In this document: in pieces, positions 9,845 through 18,995 of the stretch
Layout: each line of letters opens with the position of its first letter
How positions within the stretch are numbered: the first letter of the stretch is position 1
From: Corynebacterium yonathiae
GTDB lineage: Bacteria > Actinomycetota > Actinomycetes > Mycobacteriales > Mycobacteriaceae
Assembly (NCBI RefSeq): GCF_027570195.1
Contig: NZ_JAKMUZ010000002.1
Coordinates: 62,001 to 126,000, forward strand
Reading direction: 5' to 3'
DNA length: 64,000 nucleotides
Made by a program: the position numbers and the translations under genes
Notes under the pieces: generated by a model
Told to the model about the DNA's origin: nothing
Databases searched by the model: none
The model's input: only the letters and a program-made list of their open reading frames with translations

Positions 9845-10108
9845 GCCACGATTCTAGGTGCAATGAAGGATTGATGGTGTGGGTGCTGAGGTATAAATAA
9901 TGGGGGGCGGAAATTCCCACATTTTTGCCACTGGTCTGGGGGAGAAATCCCAAATTGAGTAAGAAAAGCGTAGAGTAAGGCCTTAATGCGTGACGCGCTG
10001 CCAAGTTGTCATAGTGCAACGATGGTAGCGCGGGGCGCTAAGCGCTAAAAACAAGGCGTAGACCGCGCCGATGGATATCTATTTTCAATTCGAAGAGGTA
10101 ATAACACA

Positions 10109-11605
10109 GTGTCCTCCGCTAAGAAGACAGCACAGGTTGTAGATGAGGTCGATGTAGCACTTATCGGTGCCGGCATCATGAGCGCCACCCTGGGTGCTAT
10201 GCTCCGCGAGTTGGAGCCCAGCTGGACTCAAATGGTCTTTGAGCGCCTCGACGGCCCCGCATTGGAGTCCTCCTCCCCGTGGAATAACGCCGGTACCGGC
10301 CACTCCGCACTGTGCGAGTTGAACTACACCCCGGAGAAGAACGGCCGCATTGATGTCTCCAAGGCTCTGGGCATTAACGAGAAATTCCAGAAGTCTCGCC
10401 AGTTCTGGTCCCACCAGCTCAATAACGGCATCCTTACTGACCCAAGCGAATTCATTAACCCGGTCCCGCACGTATCCTTCGCTCAGGGTGAAATCCAGGT
10501 GGATTACCTTAAGCGCCGCTACGACGTGCTGAGTGAAAAGCACATGTTCCCAGGCATGCAGTTCTCCGCCGATGATTCTGTCTTTGCAGAGAAGCTGCCG
10601 CTGATGGCACAGGGCCGTGACTTTTCCAATAAGGTAGCAATCTCTTGGACTGATGCCGGCACTGACGTTAACTTCGGCGCGCTGACCAAGCAGTTCCTGA
10701 CCGCAGCTAAGGCCTCCGGTACTGAGATCCGCTACGGCCACGAGGTCATCGATATCAAGCGCGATGGCTCCGCTTGGAAGGTGTACTCCAAGAACAAGCA
10801 CACCGGTGATATCACCGTCGTAAAGGCTAAGTTCGTCTTCGTTGGTGCCGGTGGTTACGCCCTCGACTTGCTACGCAAGGCAAAGGTTAAGGAGGTTGCC
10901 GGTTACGCAGGCTTCCCAGTATCCGGTCTGTGGCTGCGCTCCAAGAACCCTGAGCTCATCGAGCAGCACCAAGCAAAGGTTTACGGTAAGGCAGCTGTCG
11001 GTGCCCCGCCAATGTCCGTGCCGCACCTGGATACACGCGTAATCGACGGTGAGAAGGGCCTGCTATTCGGCCCTTACGGTGGCTGGAGCCCGAAGTTCCT
11101 GAAGAAGGGCACTTATCTAGACCTGTTTAAGTCCATCCGCCCGGACAACATCACCTCTTACCTTGGCGTTGCCGTCCAGGAGTTTGGCCTGACCAAGTAC
11201 CTAGTAGACGAGGTGCGCAAGAGCTTCTCCGACCGCGTGGAGGCCCTGCGCGAGTACGTACCGGAGGCAAAGGAAAGCGACTGGGAGACCGTCATCGCTG
11301 GCCAGCGCGTCCAGGTAATCAAGCCAGCCGGTGCCCCGCAGTTCGGCTCCCTCGAGTTCGGCACCACCCTGGTCAATAACCAGGAGGGCAATATCGCCGG
11401 CCTGCTCGGCGCTTCCCCGGGTGCATCCATCGCCCCAGCCGTCATGCTGGAGCTGTTGGAGCGTTGCTTCGGCGAGCACATGATCGATTGGGCAGACAAG
11501 ATCCGCGAGATGGTTCCGTCCTATGGCATCAAGCTGAGCAACGATGAAAAGCTCTATGACGAGATGTGGGAGTACACCCAGAAAACCCTGAAGCTGGACC
11601 GCTAG
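10109..11605 (+). CDS. mqo: Malate:quinone oxidoreductase
   Basis: A 498-residue peripheral membrane flavoprotein that oxidises malate to oxaloacetate and passes the electrons to the quinone pool, the main malate-oxidising step of the corynebacterial TCA cycle. The FAD-binding VALIGAGIMSATLGAML is at about residues 14-30, followed by the MQO-typical SSPWNNAGTGHSALCELNYTP and SPGASIAPAVMLELLERCF near the end. The start is GTG with an AGAGG site 11 nt before it. A 264-bp upstream region contains the palindromic GCTAAGCGCTAAA at 10037-10049, and a strong terminator follows. Confidence 0.97.
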   Translation: MSSAKKTAQVVDEVDVALIGAGIMSATLGAMLRELEPSWTQMVFERLDGPALESSSPWNNAGTGHSALCELNYTPEKNGRIDVSKALGINEKFQKSRQFWSHQLNNGILTDPSEFINPVPHVSFAQGEIQVDYLKRRYDVLSEKHMFPGMQFSADDSVFAEKLPLMAQGRDFSNKVAISWTDAGTDVNFGALTKQFLTAAKASGTEIRYGHEVIDIKRDGSAWKVYSKNKHTGDITVVKAKFVFVGAGGYALDLLRKAKVKEVAGYAGFPVSGLWLRSKNPELIEQHQAKVYGKAAVGAPPMSVPHLDTRVIDGEKGLLFGPYGGWSPKFLKKGTYLDLFKSIRPDNITSYLGVAVQEFGLTKYLVDEVRKSFSDRVEALREYVPEAKESDWETVIAGQRVQVIKPAGAPQFGSLEFGTTLVNNQEGNIAGLLGASPGASIAPAVMLELLERCFGEHMIDWADKIREMVPSYGIKLSNDEKLYDEMWEYTQKTLKLDR

Positions 11606-11624
11606 AACCAGCTTCTTCCTAGAT

Positions 11625-11659
11625 AACCCCTGTACCGCACCGAGACGGTACAGGGGTTT
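11625..11659 (+). terminator. Terminator between convergent mqo and selO
   Basis: A 13-bp stem (AACCCCTGTACCG / CGGTACAGGGGTT) ends in TTTA on the plus strand and is preceded by ATAA, so it may serve both directions. Confidence 0.8.
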
Positions 11660-11686
11660 ACTCGTTCTGGGCGAGGTGGGCAGGAG

Positions 11687-13042
11687 CTAGGTGCCGCAGT
11701 AAGTGAGGTATCCCTCCAGACCGTTGGGGTCCGGCGATTCGAATGAGGGGTTGGGCTCCCATGGGTGCGTTACCGCGTGGAGGAGTTCCTGATAGGGGCC
11801 TATGTCTCCGCGTTCTGCAGCGCTCAGCGCTGATTCCACTGCGAGATTGCGCGGGATAACCCGCGGCATGGCGCTATCTACACGGGCCGGATCCGGAGAA
11901 GAAGCCAGATACTCCTCTAAGAAGTCGCCCTCAGGCAAAAGCTCACGGGCGGGGGCGGGGTGGCCCGCGGCGGCGTCGGCAAGAGCGCGGTGGGCCAGCG
12001 TAATATCCGGGCCGTTGAGCTGCATGGCGGTGGAATAAGAAGAGATAAGGTCTGGGGAGGTATTCAAAGCCGCCGCCATATCTGCCTTGCGCTGGGCCTC
12101 AAAGTGATCTGCGAAGCCGTTGATTGACTCTTGGGCGAAGTCCATGGCTTTATTCATATCCAGGTCAAAGAGCGGCAGGAAGGACTCCGCCAAGCGCGCC
12201 AGATTCCAGCCCAGGATTGAGGGTTGATTGCCAAAGGCATAGCGGCCTTGGGTATCGATGCTAGAAAATACCGTGCTCGGTGAATAGGACTCCATGAAGG
12301 CACACGGGCCATAGTCAATCGTCTCGCCGGAGATGGTGGTGTTATCCGTATTCATCACGCCGTGGATAAAGCCGAGCCGCATCCACTGGGAAACAGTGCG
12401 GATCTGTGTATCCATCACCTGGGCGAAAAAATGCTGGTAGTCCGCACCAGGGTAGTGGCGCGCGATGGCATAATCGGCCAGCTGACGTGTGTAATCAGTC
12501 TGCGCGGCGAGGTGGAAGGTGCCGACGCGGATGTGACTGGCGGCCACGCGCACTACTATTCCGGCAGGCTGTACGTGGCCGCGCTGGATGGGCTGGCCGG
12601 TGGAGAGTACTGCAAGTGCCCGGGTGGTGGGCACGCCCAAGGCATACATGGCTTCAGAAACAAGGTATTCACGCAGCATGGAAGAAAGCGTTCCGCGGCC
12701 ATCGGAGCCCGGGCGGGAAAAGGGTGTCAGCCCAGTTCCCTTGGCATGGAGATCCCACAGCTGGCCGTCCTTTTCCACCTCTCCTAAGAGCATGGCGCGG
12801 CCGTCTCCCATCTGCGGATTAAATGCACCGAATTGGAAGCCGGAATAGGCCATGGCGTGGCCGCCCGCGCGGCCGGTGAGGAACTCGATGCCTTCGGAGG
12901 AGCGCAGCCAGTCCGGATCAAGGCCTAGCTGTGTGGCTAGCTCCTCGTTGAGGATAAGCAGTTGTGGGTGCGGCTGCTCCTCGCCTTCGGTAGGGCGGAC
13001 CAAGTGGGGAAGCTTCTGGGCAAAATCGTGGTGTAGCTGCAT
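11687..13042 (-). CDS. selO: Protein adenylyltransferase SelO (YdiU/UPF0061)
   Basis: A 451-residue SelO pseudokinase. The family transfers AMP from ATP to Ser, Thr or Tyr of target proteins and is linked to redox homeostasis. Typical blocks are FQFGAFNPQMGDGRAMLLGEV, the AKGTGLTPFSRPGSDGRG nucleotide-binding region, REYLVSEAM and HGVMNTDNTTISGETIDYGP with the metal-binding Asn/Asp. The protein ends in CGT, placing Cys at the third-last position, where animal SelO carries selenocysteine. The phzF-family stop codon TAA directly abuts this ATG, and the GGAGGT ribosome site lies inside the last codons of that gene, so translation is coupled. Confidence 0.9.
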   Translation of the reverse strand: MQLHHDFAQKLPHLVRPTEGEEQPHPQLLILNEELATQLGLDPDWLRSSEGIEFLTGRAGGHAMAYSGFQFGAFNPQMGDGRAMLLGEVEKDGQLWDLHAKGTGLTPFSRPGSDGRGTLSSMLREYLVSEAMYALGVPTTRALAVLSTGQPIQRGHVQPAGIVVRVAASHIRVGTFHLAAQTDYTRQLADYAIARHYPGADYQHFFAQVMDTQIRTVSQWMRLGFIHGVMNTDNTTISGETIDYGPCAFMESYSPSTVFSSIDTQGRYAFGNQPSILGWNLARLAESFLPLFDLDMNKAMDFAQESINGFADHFEAQRKADMAAALNTSPDLISSYSTAMQLNGPDITLAHRALADAAAGHPAPARELLPEGDFLEEYLASSPDPARVDSAMPRVIPRNLAVESALSAAERGDIGPYQELLHAVTHPWEPNPSFESPDPNGLEGYLTYCGT

Positions 13043-13864
13043 TTAAACCTCCAGTGTTCCGCGCACGCGAATATGGGCGCGCCCGCCTACCCAGATATCC
13101 GTGCCATCATCGTTAATAAAGACCTCGCCCGCTCTGCCTATCTGGCTTCCTTGCACAGCCGTATAGCGTGGCGGGACTAGGTTTCGCGAGCGCATAAACT
13201 GCGCGGCGCCGCCATTGAAAGACCCAGTCACCGGATCCTCGAATTGAGTGGTAAAAGCTCGCACTTCATAAGCCGGCTCGCCCTCTGCAGCGCGGGCATT
13301 GAGCCCCACAATGCCGACCTTGGGGCGCCCTGCTTGCGGCGTCACTGCGCGCACCGCGTCGGCGTTACGCATTTGCAGCAGGCGCCAGCCCGGACCATTG
13401 TCTACCCAGCTGTGGTCCACAATGTCTGCGCTTTCAAGGCCCAACCCGACGCACGCTTCCTCTAGCTCTTCTGGGGACAGCGGTTCCTCGCGGCGCAGCG
13501 GCGGGGTAGCAAAGGAAAAGACTGAGTCTTCTTCGCGGACGGTAACTAGACCCACGCCGCATTCTTGGACGAGTGTTCCCTCCACTCGCGGGTGATTGCC
13601 TAGGGCACGCCACGCGGCGGCACTCCCTAAGGTGGGATGGCCAGCGAAGTCAAACTCCTCGTACGGGGTGAAAATGCGCACGCGGTAGTCCGCGCGGGCG
13701 TCGGTAGGCTCGAGCAGGAAGGTGGTCTCAGAAAAGTTGGTCCAGTACGCAATGGACTGCATCTGCTGGGAGCTTAAGATATCGGCACCGGCTACTACCG
13801 CGAGCGCATTTCCGTTAAAGGCGCCGGTGGCAAAAACATCAACCTCAAAGAACTCGTGCTGCAT
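13043..13864 (-). CDS. PhzF-family isomerase/epimerase
   Basis: A 273-residue PhzF-fold protein with the two-halves diaminopimelate-epimerase-like architecture. Conserved elements are the N-terminal FFEVDVFATGAFNGNALAVV, the NFSET active-site Glu46, GHPTLGSAA and the second-half DPVTGSFNGG. Most family members have unknown substrates, so I give no reaction. The start is ATG, 7 nt after a TAAACT box (13872-13877), a leaderless arrangement. It is translationally coupled to selO, and its promoter is back to back with the sensor-kinase promoter. Confidence 0.87.
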   Translation of the reverse strand: MQHEFFEVDVFATGAFNGNALAVVAGADILSSQQMQSIAYWTNFSETTFLLEPTDARADYRVRIFTPYEEFDFAGHPTLGSAAAWRALGNHPRVEGTLVQECGVGLVTVREEDSVFSFATPPLRREEPLSPEELEEACVGLGLESADIVDHSWVDNGPGWRLLQMRNADAVRAVTPQAGRPKVGIVGLNARAAEGEPAYEVRAFTTQFEDPVTGSFNGGAAQFMRSRNLVPPRYTAVQGSQIGRAGEVFINDDGTDIWVGGRAHIRVRGTLEV

Positions 13865-13931
13865 GCCCGCCAGTTTAGTCAGCCCCAGGGATGAGGACTA
13901 TAGCCTGAAGCCTGCGCTAGCCTAGAAGGCC

Positions 13932-15116
13932 ATGAAGAAGCTATGGCCGGATGCGGTTCGTGCCTGGGTAGGCTCGCCGTGGAGAATTATCATTCCGTTG
14001 TTTTTCTGGGTTTCTTCGGTGCCGGCGGCAGAAGGTGCCATTGATAAAACATCGCTTTTTCAAGAGTTGGTCTTCTTACTTTATGCCGTTGGAGTTCCAT
14101 TATCACTGTGGCTGCATCCTAAGCTCAAGGAATACGCTATTGGGTTTATTGCGATTACATTAACGGTGTGCATCTTTACCCCGCTGGCTGCAATGGGTAA
14201 CGCTCACTTCTTCCCAGTGGCATACTGCGTATTTCTTATAGGTGCACATTCACCCAAGCGGTTACAACGGATCTGGATAGGGTGGATTGCATTAGGCACC
14301 TTGGCGGCCACTGCAGCGTCGCTCTACGGGCGGAGGGTTTTTGGCGGCATCGACTTTGGCCTAGAGGATTCTAGCATCGGCCCGCTGCCTGCTTTTGGGT
14401 CCCTCATCGCCATGGCGTGGCCGGTTATGGGCTTTTTCTACTTGCTTGGCACCAATGACCGTAAAAAGCGCGAGGACCAGCAGCTGCTGATTGAACGTGC
14501 GGAAATGGCTGGCGCGGTAGAGCGCAACCGCATTGCCCGCGAGATGCATGACATTGTGGCGCATAATTTAGCGGGCGTTATTGCCCTTGCCGACGGCGCC
14601 CGGTTCGCCGCCGCCAAAAATCCCGCAGCAGCCACAGAAGCCTTGGAGACCATCGCCTCTACCTCCCGCGATTCCCTCAAACAGATGCGCGGTTTGCTCT
14701 CTGTGCTGCGTGATGGGGATTCCCGCGCCGATACCAAGGCACCTGGTGCGAGCGATATTGCAGGACTTATTTCGGAAGCGCGCCGCACCGGTTTCGATAT
14801 CACCGTGCACGGGCTGGAGGATTTGCCGACCGAAAGCGACGAGCTATACCAATTCACCGTCTACCGCGTGGTGCAAGAACTTTTGACCAATATGATCAAG
14901 CATTCGCGTGATAAAAGGGGAGTACTGCGCTTTCGCTCTACTGGAAATGGCTTAGTACTTAACGCCGATAACCCGGCCTCGCGTACGCCGAATAATCACA
15001 ATCCTGGCTACGGCCTCATCGGAATGAGCGAGCGCGTCAAGGCCTATGGTGGCAGCGTTGAGACCCGCACTGAGGATGGACATTTCTTAATTACCGTGGA
15101 GGTACCCAATGACTAG
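13932..15116 (+). CDS. Two-component sensor histidine kinase (HisKA_3/NarL type)
   Basis: A 394-residue membrane kinase. About five to six membrane segments occupy residues 15-175 with no sizeable extracellular domain, so the input is probably sensed within the membrane. The dimerisation helix has the phospho-acceptor His206 in REMHDIVAHNLAG, and the catalytic domain keeps an N box (VVQELLTNMIKHS) and a G box (GYGLIGMSERV). TAGCCT at 13918-13923 lies 8 nt before the ATG. The stop overlaps the start of the response-regulator gene by 8 nt. An ABC transporter follows, suggesting that the kinase senses a compound acting on the membrane; the signal is unknown. Confidence 0.88.
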   Translation: MKKLWPDAVRAWVGSPWRIIIPLFFWVSSVPAAEGAIDKTSLFQELVFLLYAVGVPLSLWLHPKLKEYAIGFIAITLTVCIFTPLAAMGNAHFFPVAYCVFLIGAHSPKRLQRIWIGWIALGTLAATAASLYGRRVFGGIDFGLEDSSIGPLPAFGSLIAMAWPVMGFFYLLGTNDRKKREDQQLLIERAEMAGAVERNRIAREMHDIVAHNLAGVIALADGARFAAAKNPAAATEALETIASTSRDSLKQMRGLLSVLRDGDSRADTKAPGASDIAGLISEARRTGFDITVHGLEDLPTESDELYQFTVYRVVQELLTNMIKHSRDKRGVLRFRSTGNGLVLNADNPASRTPNNHNPGYGLIGMSERVKAYGGSVETRTEDGHFLITVEVPND

Positions 15117-15852
15117 CCCTAAGCAGCCAGCAAGCTCGCATGCTGGCCCCATCCGCATTGGCTTGGTAGATGATCAGCCCCTCGTGCGCGCCGGGTTCGC
15201 TATGCTTCTCGGCTCCCAAGAGGATTTAGAAGTTGCTTGGCAGGCATCCGATGGCGATGAAGTGCTCGATCTAGCCCGCGCGCAGCCCGCCGATATTGTG
15301 CTCATGGATGTCCAGATGGCCCGCGTCAACGGTATCGCCGCCACCGAAAGGCTCCTGCCAGAGTTTCCGGAAACCCAGGTCATTATGCTTACCACCTTCG
15401 ATGACCAGAACTTTGTCCACGGCGCCATTTCCGCTGGGGCTTCCGGATTCCTGCTGAAAGATGTAGAACCTGAAGAACTCCTCGCCGCCATCCGTACCGT
15501 GCATTCCGGCGAGGCGGTGCTTTCGCCGCGCATTACCGCCCAGGTGCTGCAGCAACTACGCAGCGAACAGGCTGCTTCTAAGTCGCCCACCAACCACGTG
15601 GAGCCCGCGGCGGCACCGCCCGTCCCTCCGTCAGCAGACCTCACCCCACGCGAGCTTGACGTCCTTAAGTTGATGGCATTGGGGTATTCGAATACCGAAA
15701 TCGCGGAGTGCGAGTTCGTATCCATGGCCACGGTGAAGACTCACGTGCGCCATATTCTTACTAAGACCAGCTCGCGCGACCGTGTTCATGCCGTGCTGTA
15801 TGCCCTAACTCATGGCGTGGTTTCGGTAGAGGAGCTGCTGTCTCATCCCTAG
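15109..15852 (+). CDS. Two-component response regulator (NarL/LuxR type)
   Basis: A 247-residue regulator with a receiver domain (residues about 17-130; phospho-acceptor Asp67 in DIVLMDVQMARVNG; conserved Thr in MLTTFDD and Lys in FLLKD) and a C-terminal LuxR helix-turn-helix (LTPRELDVLKLMALGYSNTEIA...ATVKTHVRHIL). The linker of about 30 residues is Ala/Pro-rich. It overlaps the kinase gene and is 57 nt from the ABC ATPase frame, so its likely target is the adjacent exporter operon. No repeat that is clearly its binding site was identified. Confidence 0.92.
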   Translation: MTSPKQPASSHAGPIRIGLVDDQPLVRAGFAMLLGSQEDLEVAWQASDGDEVLDLARAQPADIVLMDVQMARVNGIAATERLLPEFPETQVIMLTTFDDQNFVHGAISAGASGFLLKDVEPEELLAAIRTVHSGEAVLSPRITAQVLQQLRSEQAASKSPTNHVEPAAAPPVPPSADLTPRELDVLKLMALGYSNTEIAECEFVSMATVKTHVRHILTKTSSRDRVHAVLYALTHGVVSVEELLSHP

Positions 15853-15909
15853 GTATGACCTGCTAAATCACTCCCGAGGATGGTTACTGCGTGCTGGTCA
15901 GGCGGCACG

Positions 15910-16818
15910 ATGGAAACCATGCTCAAAGTTTCACACCTTTTCAAGAATTTCCGTACCTTTAAAGCAGTAGATGACCTCTCCTTTGAGGTCCCAGACGGCC
16001 AAGTCACCGGATTCCTCGGCCCGAACGGTTCTGGTAAGTCCACCACCATGCGCATGTGCGTGGGCCTAGAGAATCCGACTTCCGGCACCGCGACCTTTGA
16101 TGGCACGCCTTTCCGCGAACTGTCCAATCCTGCCACCACGGTGGGCACGTTGCTGGATGCCAACTGGTTCCACCCGGGTCGCAGCGCCCGTGCGCACTTG
16201 GGCTATATGGCTGCGTTGCAGGGCGTGTCCATGGACCACGTGGATGACACCTTGGACCGCGTCGGCCTTACCCAGGTAGCCACCAAGCGCGTGGGCGGAT
16301 ACTCGCTGGGTATGAAGCAGCGTCTGGGCCTTGCCTGTGCGCTTATCGGGGAGCCGAAGCACTTGCTTCTCGACGAACCCGTCAACGGCCTCGATCCCGA
16401 AGGCGTGCACTGGATGCGTGCTCGCATCCGTGAATTCGCTGAGGCCGGCTGCTCCGTACTTGTTTCTTCCCACTTGCTTTCGGAAATGCAGCTAACAGCA
16501 GACCGCCTTGTGGTCATCGGCAAGGGCAAGCTGTTAGGTGAAGGCACTATGGATGAATTCGTGAACGGTACGGAAAGCGCAAGCTTTGAGGTCATCGTTG
16601 ACCAACCCGATGAGCTCCTCCGTCTGCTACACGGCACCGATGCGGAGACCTCCTTTGACGGCGAAGTCCTGCGCGTGCGCGGCCTAGAAGGCTCTGACAT
16701 CGGCCGAATCTGCCTGGATAACCGCATCCTCATCTCCAGCTTGGAACGCAAGCAGCCCTCTCTGGAAGAGGCCTACCTCGGCGCCACTGCCGACCACGTG
16801 GCCTACCGCTCTGCATAG
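15910..16818 (+). CDS. ABC transporter ATP-binding protein (ABC-2 exporter)
   Basis: About 300 residues with Walker A GPNGSGKS, signature YSLGMKQRLGLA, Walker B HLLLDEP and H-loop VSSHLLSEM, followed by a C-terminal extension of about 80 residues as in drug/lantibiotic-type ABC-2 ATPases. ATG codons at 15880, 15910 and 15919 are all in frame. 15910 has a weak AGGCGG just upstream, and homologous domains begin at MLKVSHLFKNF (15919). It forms an exporter with the following permease gene and is likely controlled by the upstream two-component system. Confidence 0.88.
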   Translation: METMLKVSHLFKNFRTFKAVDDLSFEVPDGQVTGFLGPNGSGKSTTMRMCVGLENPTSGTATFDGTPFRELSNPATTVGTLLDANWFHPGRSARAHLGYMAALQGVSMDHVDDTLDRVGLTQVATKRVGGYSLGMKQRLGLACALIGEPKHLLLDEPVNGLDPEGVHWMRARIREFAEAGCSVLVSSHLLSEMQLTADRLVVIGKGKLLGEGTMDEFVNGTESASFEVIVDQPDELLRLLHGTDAETSFDGEVLRVRGLEGSDIGRICLDNRILISSLERKQPSLEEAYLGATADHVAYRSA

Positions 16819-16863
16819 TTTTTCACCTGCACAATACGCTTCATCTGCAAAGGATTGAGTTAA

Positions 16864-17616
16864 ATGAACGCTCTGATTTCTGAATCCCGGAAACTATTTT
16901 CGCTCCGCTCTACTTGGATATACCTCGCCGTAGTTTCAGCTGGCATGGCTGCCGGCGCTGTCTTGTTGGCTTGGGCGAATGACTTCAATGGTACGGTCGA
17001 CGGCAAGTTCGAGGCTGTCGATGTGTCCATTTCCGGTTCACTCGCCATTGTCGTGATGGTGTTTGCTGCCGCCATGATGGTAGGCGGGGACCAAAGTAAT
17101 GGAACAGTTTCATGGTCATACCTCTCATCAAATCGCCGCGTAGGTATAGTGCTGAGCCAATTTTTCATCATCACCTTTTCGTTACTGCTCGCGGCCACAC
17201 TGGGCATGATGGTAGCCACGCTGTTGATTACTGCCTTCGGAGGTGATTTCAATTTTGACAGCTTCATGCATTGGCCGGATAACAATGGGTTCATCCTTGC
17301 CTACGTTGAGTGGACTGTCTTTATCCTGTTAGCTACCAGCTTGGCCTACCTTTTGCGCAGTGGTGCACTCGCAGCGATGATTCTCGTGGCAGAGTATTTC
17401 GTCATTGAAACCGCCCTCGATGCCGTTAGCGCTCCTTGGGCTAAGGCTATCCTCCGCGTGCTGCCTGATGCCAACGCTTGGGGGCTAGTAATGGGCGTCA
17501 ATCGCAGTGGTGATGAGCAATCTCGAGCCGGTGCCGCTGTCATTCTAATCGTGATGATCTTGCTCACCGTTGGCGGGGCCTGTGCGGTGGCGCGTCGTCG
17601 CTCTGTTGCGAAATAG
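16864..17616 (+). CDS. ABC-2 type transporter permease
   Basis: A 250-residue integral membrane protein with about six hydrophobic segments (starting near residues 18, 60, 100, 145, 170 and 220) and no soluble domain. It is the membrane partner of the ATPase encoded 45 nt upstream. The substrate is unknown; systems of this layout often export peptides, antibiotics or lipids. Confidence 0.82.
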   Translation: MNALISESRKLFSLRSTWIYLAVVSAGMAAGAVLLAWANDFNGTVDGKFEAVDVSISGSLAIVVMVFAAAMMVGGDQSNGTVSWSYLSSNRRVGIVLSQFFIITFSLLLAATLGMMVATLLITAFGGDFNFDSFMHWPDNNGFILAYVEWTVFILLATSLAYLLRSGALAAMILVAEYFVIETALDAVSAPWAKAILRVLPDANAWGLVMGVNRSGDEQSRAGAAVILIVMILLTVGGACAVARRRSVAK

Positions 17617-17643
17617 CTACTAGGCGTTACTACCCTAGTGGGC

Positions 17644-18957
17644 ATGAGTGACGCACTTTTTGCCCGCATTGAGCCCATCCAGTCCATGCGGGATGGCACG
17701 GTCAAACAGGTCAACCCGTTCTCAGGAACCGAGGTGTGGACCGTGCCAGGGCGCGGCAACCGCCCGCTGGCTGTACCAGTAGCTAACCCGCAGCCGCTAC
17801 AAGAGGAGGACTTGGCCCACCGGTGCGCTTTTTGCTCCGGACGCATGACCGATACCCCGCCGGAAAAGGCTCGCATCCTGCCTTCCGGCGGGATTGTGCG
17901 TGGATTGCCTTTGCAGGAATACGACCACACCGTAGCGGCCTTTCGCCGCATCCCCAACCTGTTTGAAATCGTCTCCTATGAGTACTGGCACGCCAACTAC
18001 GGCTTTGAAATGGATGCCGAAACCCGCCAGCGCATGGATAACTACATCAGCGATCCGGCCGGCCGAGAACATGTGCTCAAGATAGTGCGCACTAAGCGCA
18101 AGGCGGCGCACCTGCCTGAGGCAAGCGAAGAAGAATTGGTGGACCAAGCCGCTGGATTCTTCGCCGGCGGTCACGACGTCATCGTGGCGGGCCGCCATTT
18201 TGAGCGCGGCGCACAAGATGATTCGCAGTTGGCATCTTCAGGCACGCTAAGCGCCGAAGAACATCTGCTGTTTATGCAGCTGACCATCGACTCCATGCGG
18301 GACCTCTACGAGCGCAACCGCTACGCGCCTTACGTGGTGGCTTTCCAAAACTGGCTGCAGCCAGCCGGCGCCTCCTTCGAGCACCTGCACAAGCAGCTCG
18401 TTGCTATCGATGATCGCGGCATGGCTTCACACCGAGAAGTCCAGATGCTGCGCAGCAATATGAATATGTACAACGAGTGGGCGGTGGATTATGCCGCTAG
18501 CCGCAACCTCATCATTGCGGAAAATGATCATGCCGTCCTCTTCGCGGGCTTTGGTCACCGCTATCCCACCTTGGAGGTCTACTCCAAGTCCGCAACCTGC
18601 GAGCCGTGGCGGCAGTCGGAAGAGGAAGTCCGCGCCATGAGCGACCTTGTGCACGCGGCCCACGCCGCAGTTGGCCGCGAGGTGCCCTGCAATGAGGAAT
18701 GGCACCACAAGCCCGCTGACGTCGATGTTGCCCAACCATGGCGCATCCTCATCAAACTGCGAATTTCCACCCTTGCCGGATTCGAAGGCGGCACCAAGAT
18801 CTACCTCAACACCATTTCGCCCTGGGACCTGCGCGATAAGGTAGTAGGTCAGCTGTATCCTCTGCGCGAGTCGGGGCACGTCGCTAGCTCAGTGCATGTA
18901 GCCACCGAATGCTCTGTACAGCGCAATAGCCTGTTGTATAACCCGCTGCTGCGCTAA
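17644..18957 (+). CDS. DUF4921-family protein, GalT/HIT-like
   Basis: A 437-residue cytosolic protein that resembles galactose-1-phosphate uridylyltransferases and the HIT superfamily. A CAFCSG motif near residue 60 looks like a zinc site, and GASFEHLHKQLVAID resembles the HxH nucleotidyl-transfer region but lacks the canonical HPH of GalT. The substrate is therefore not predictable; nucleotide-sugar or dinucleotide phosphorylase-type chemistry is possible. The ATG at 17644 is 7 nt after TACCCT (17631-17636), a leaderless start; a GTG six bases upstream is less likely. It is convergent with yaaA. Confidence 0.75.
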   Translation: MSDALFARIEPIQSMRDGTVKQVNPFSGTEVWTVPGRGNRPLAVPVANPQPLQEEDLAHRCAFCSGRMTDTPPEKARILPSGGIVRGLPLQEYDHTVAAFRRIPNLFEIVSYEYWHANYGFEMDAETRQRMDNYISDPAGREHVLKIVRTKRKAAHLPEASEEELVDQAAGFFAGGHDVIVAGRHFERGAQDDSQLASSGTLSAEEHLLFMQLTIDSMRDLYERNRYAPYVVAFQNWLQPAGASFEHLHKQLVAIDDRGMASHREVQMLRSNMNMYNEWAVDYAASRNLIIAENDHAVLFAGFGHRYPTLEVYSKSATCEPWRQSEEEVRAMSDLVHAAHAAVGREVPCNEEWHHKPADVDVAQPWRILIKLRISTLAGFEGGTKIYLNTISPWDLRDKVVGQLYPLRESGHVASSVHVATECSVQRNSLLYNPLLR

Positions 18958-18964
18958 ACAGGTT

Positions 18965-18995
18965 GCGTTGAGTGGTGTCCTAGTGGGCTCAACGC
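18965..18995. terminator. Inverted repeat between DUF4921 gene and yaaA
   Basis: GCGTTGAG and CTCAACGC form an 8-bp perfect stem in the 31-nt gap of two convergent genes, and the right arm includes the yaaA stop codon. No T tract follows, so this is a tentative bidirectional terminator. Confidence 0.45.

Noticed and set aside
13932..17616. Identification of the two-component/ABC locus as ChrSA-HrtBA heme detoxification
   Set aside because: The permease is a six-segment ABC-2 protein without the large extracellular domain of HrtB, and the gene order differs.
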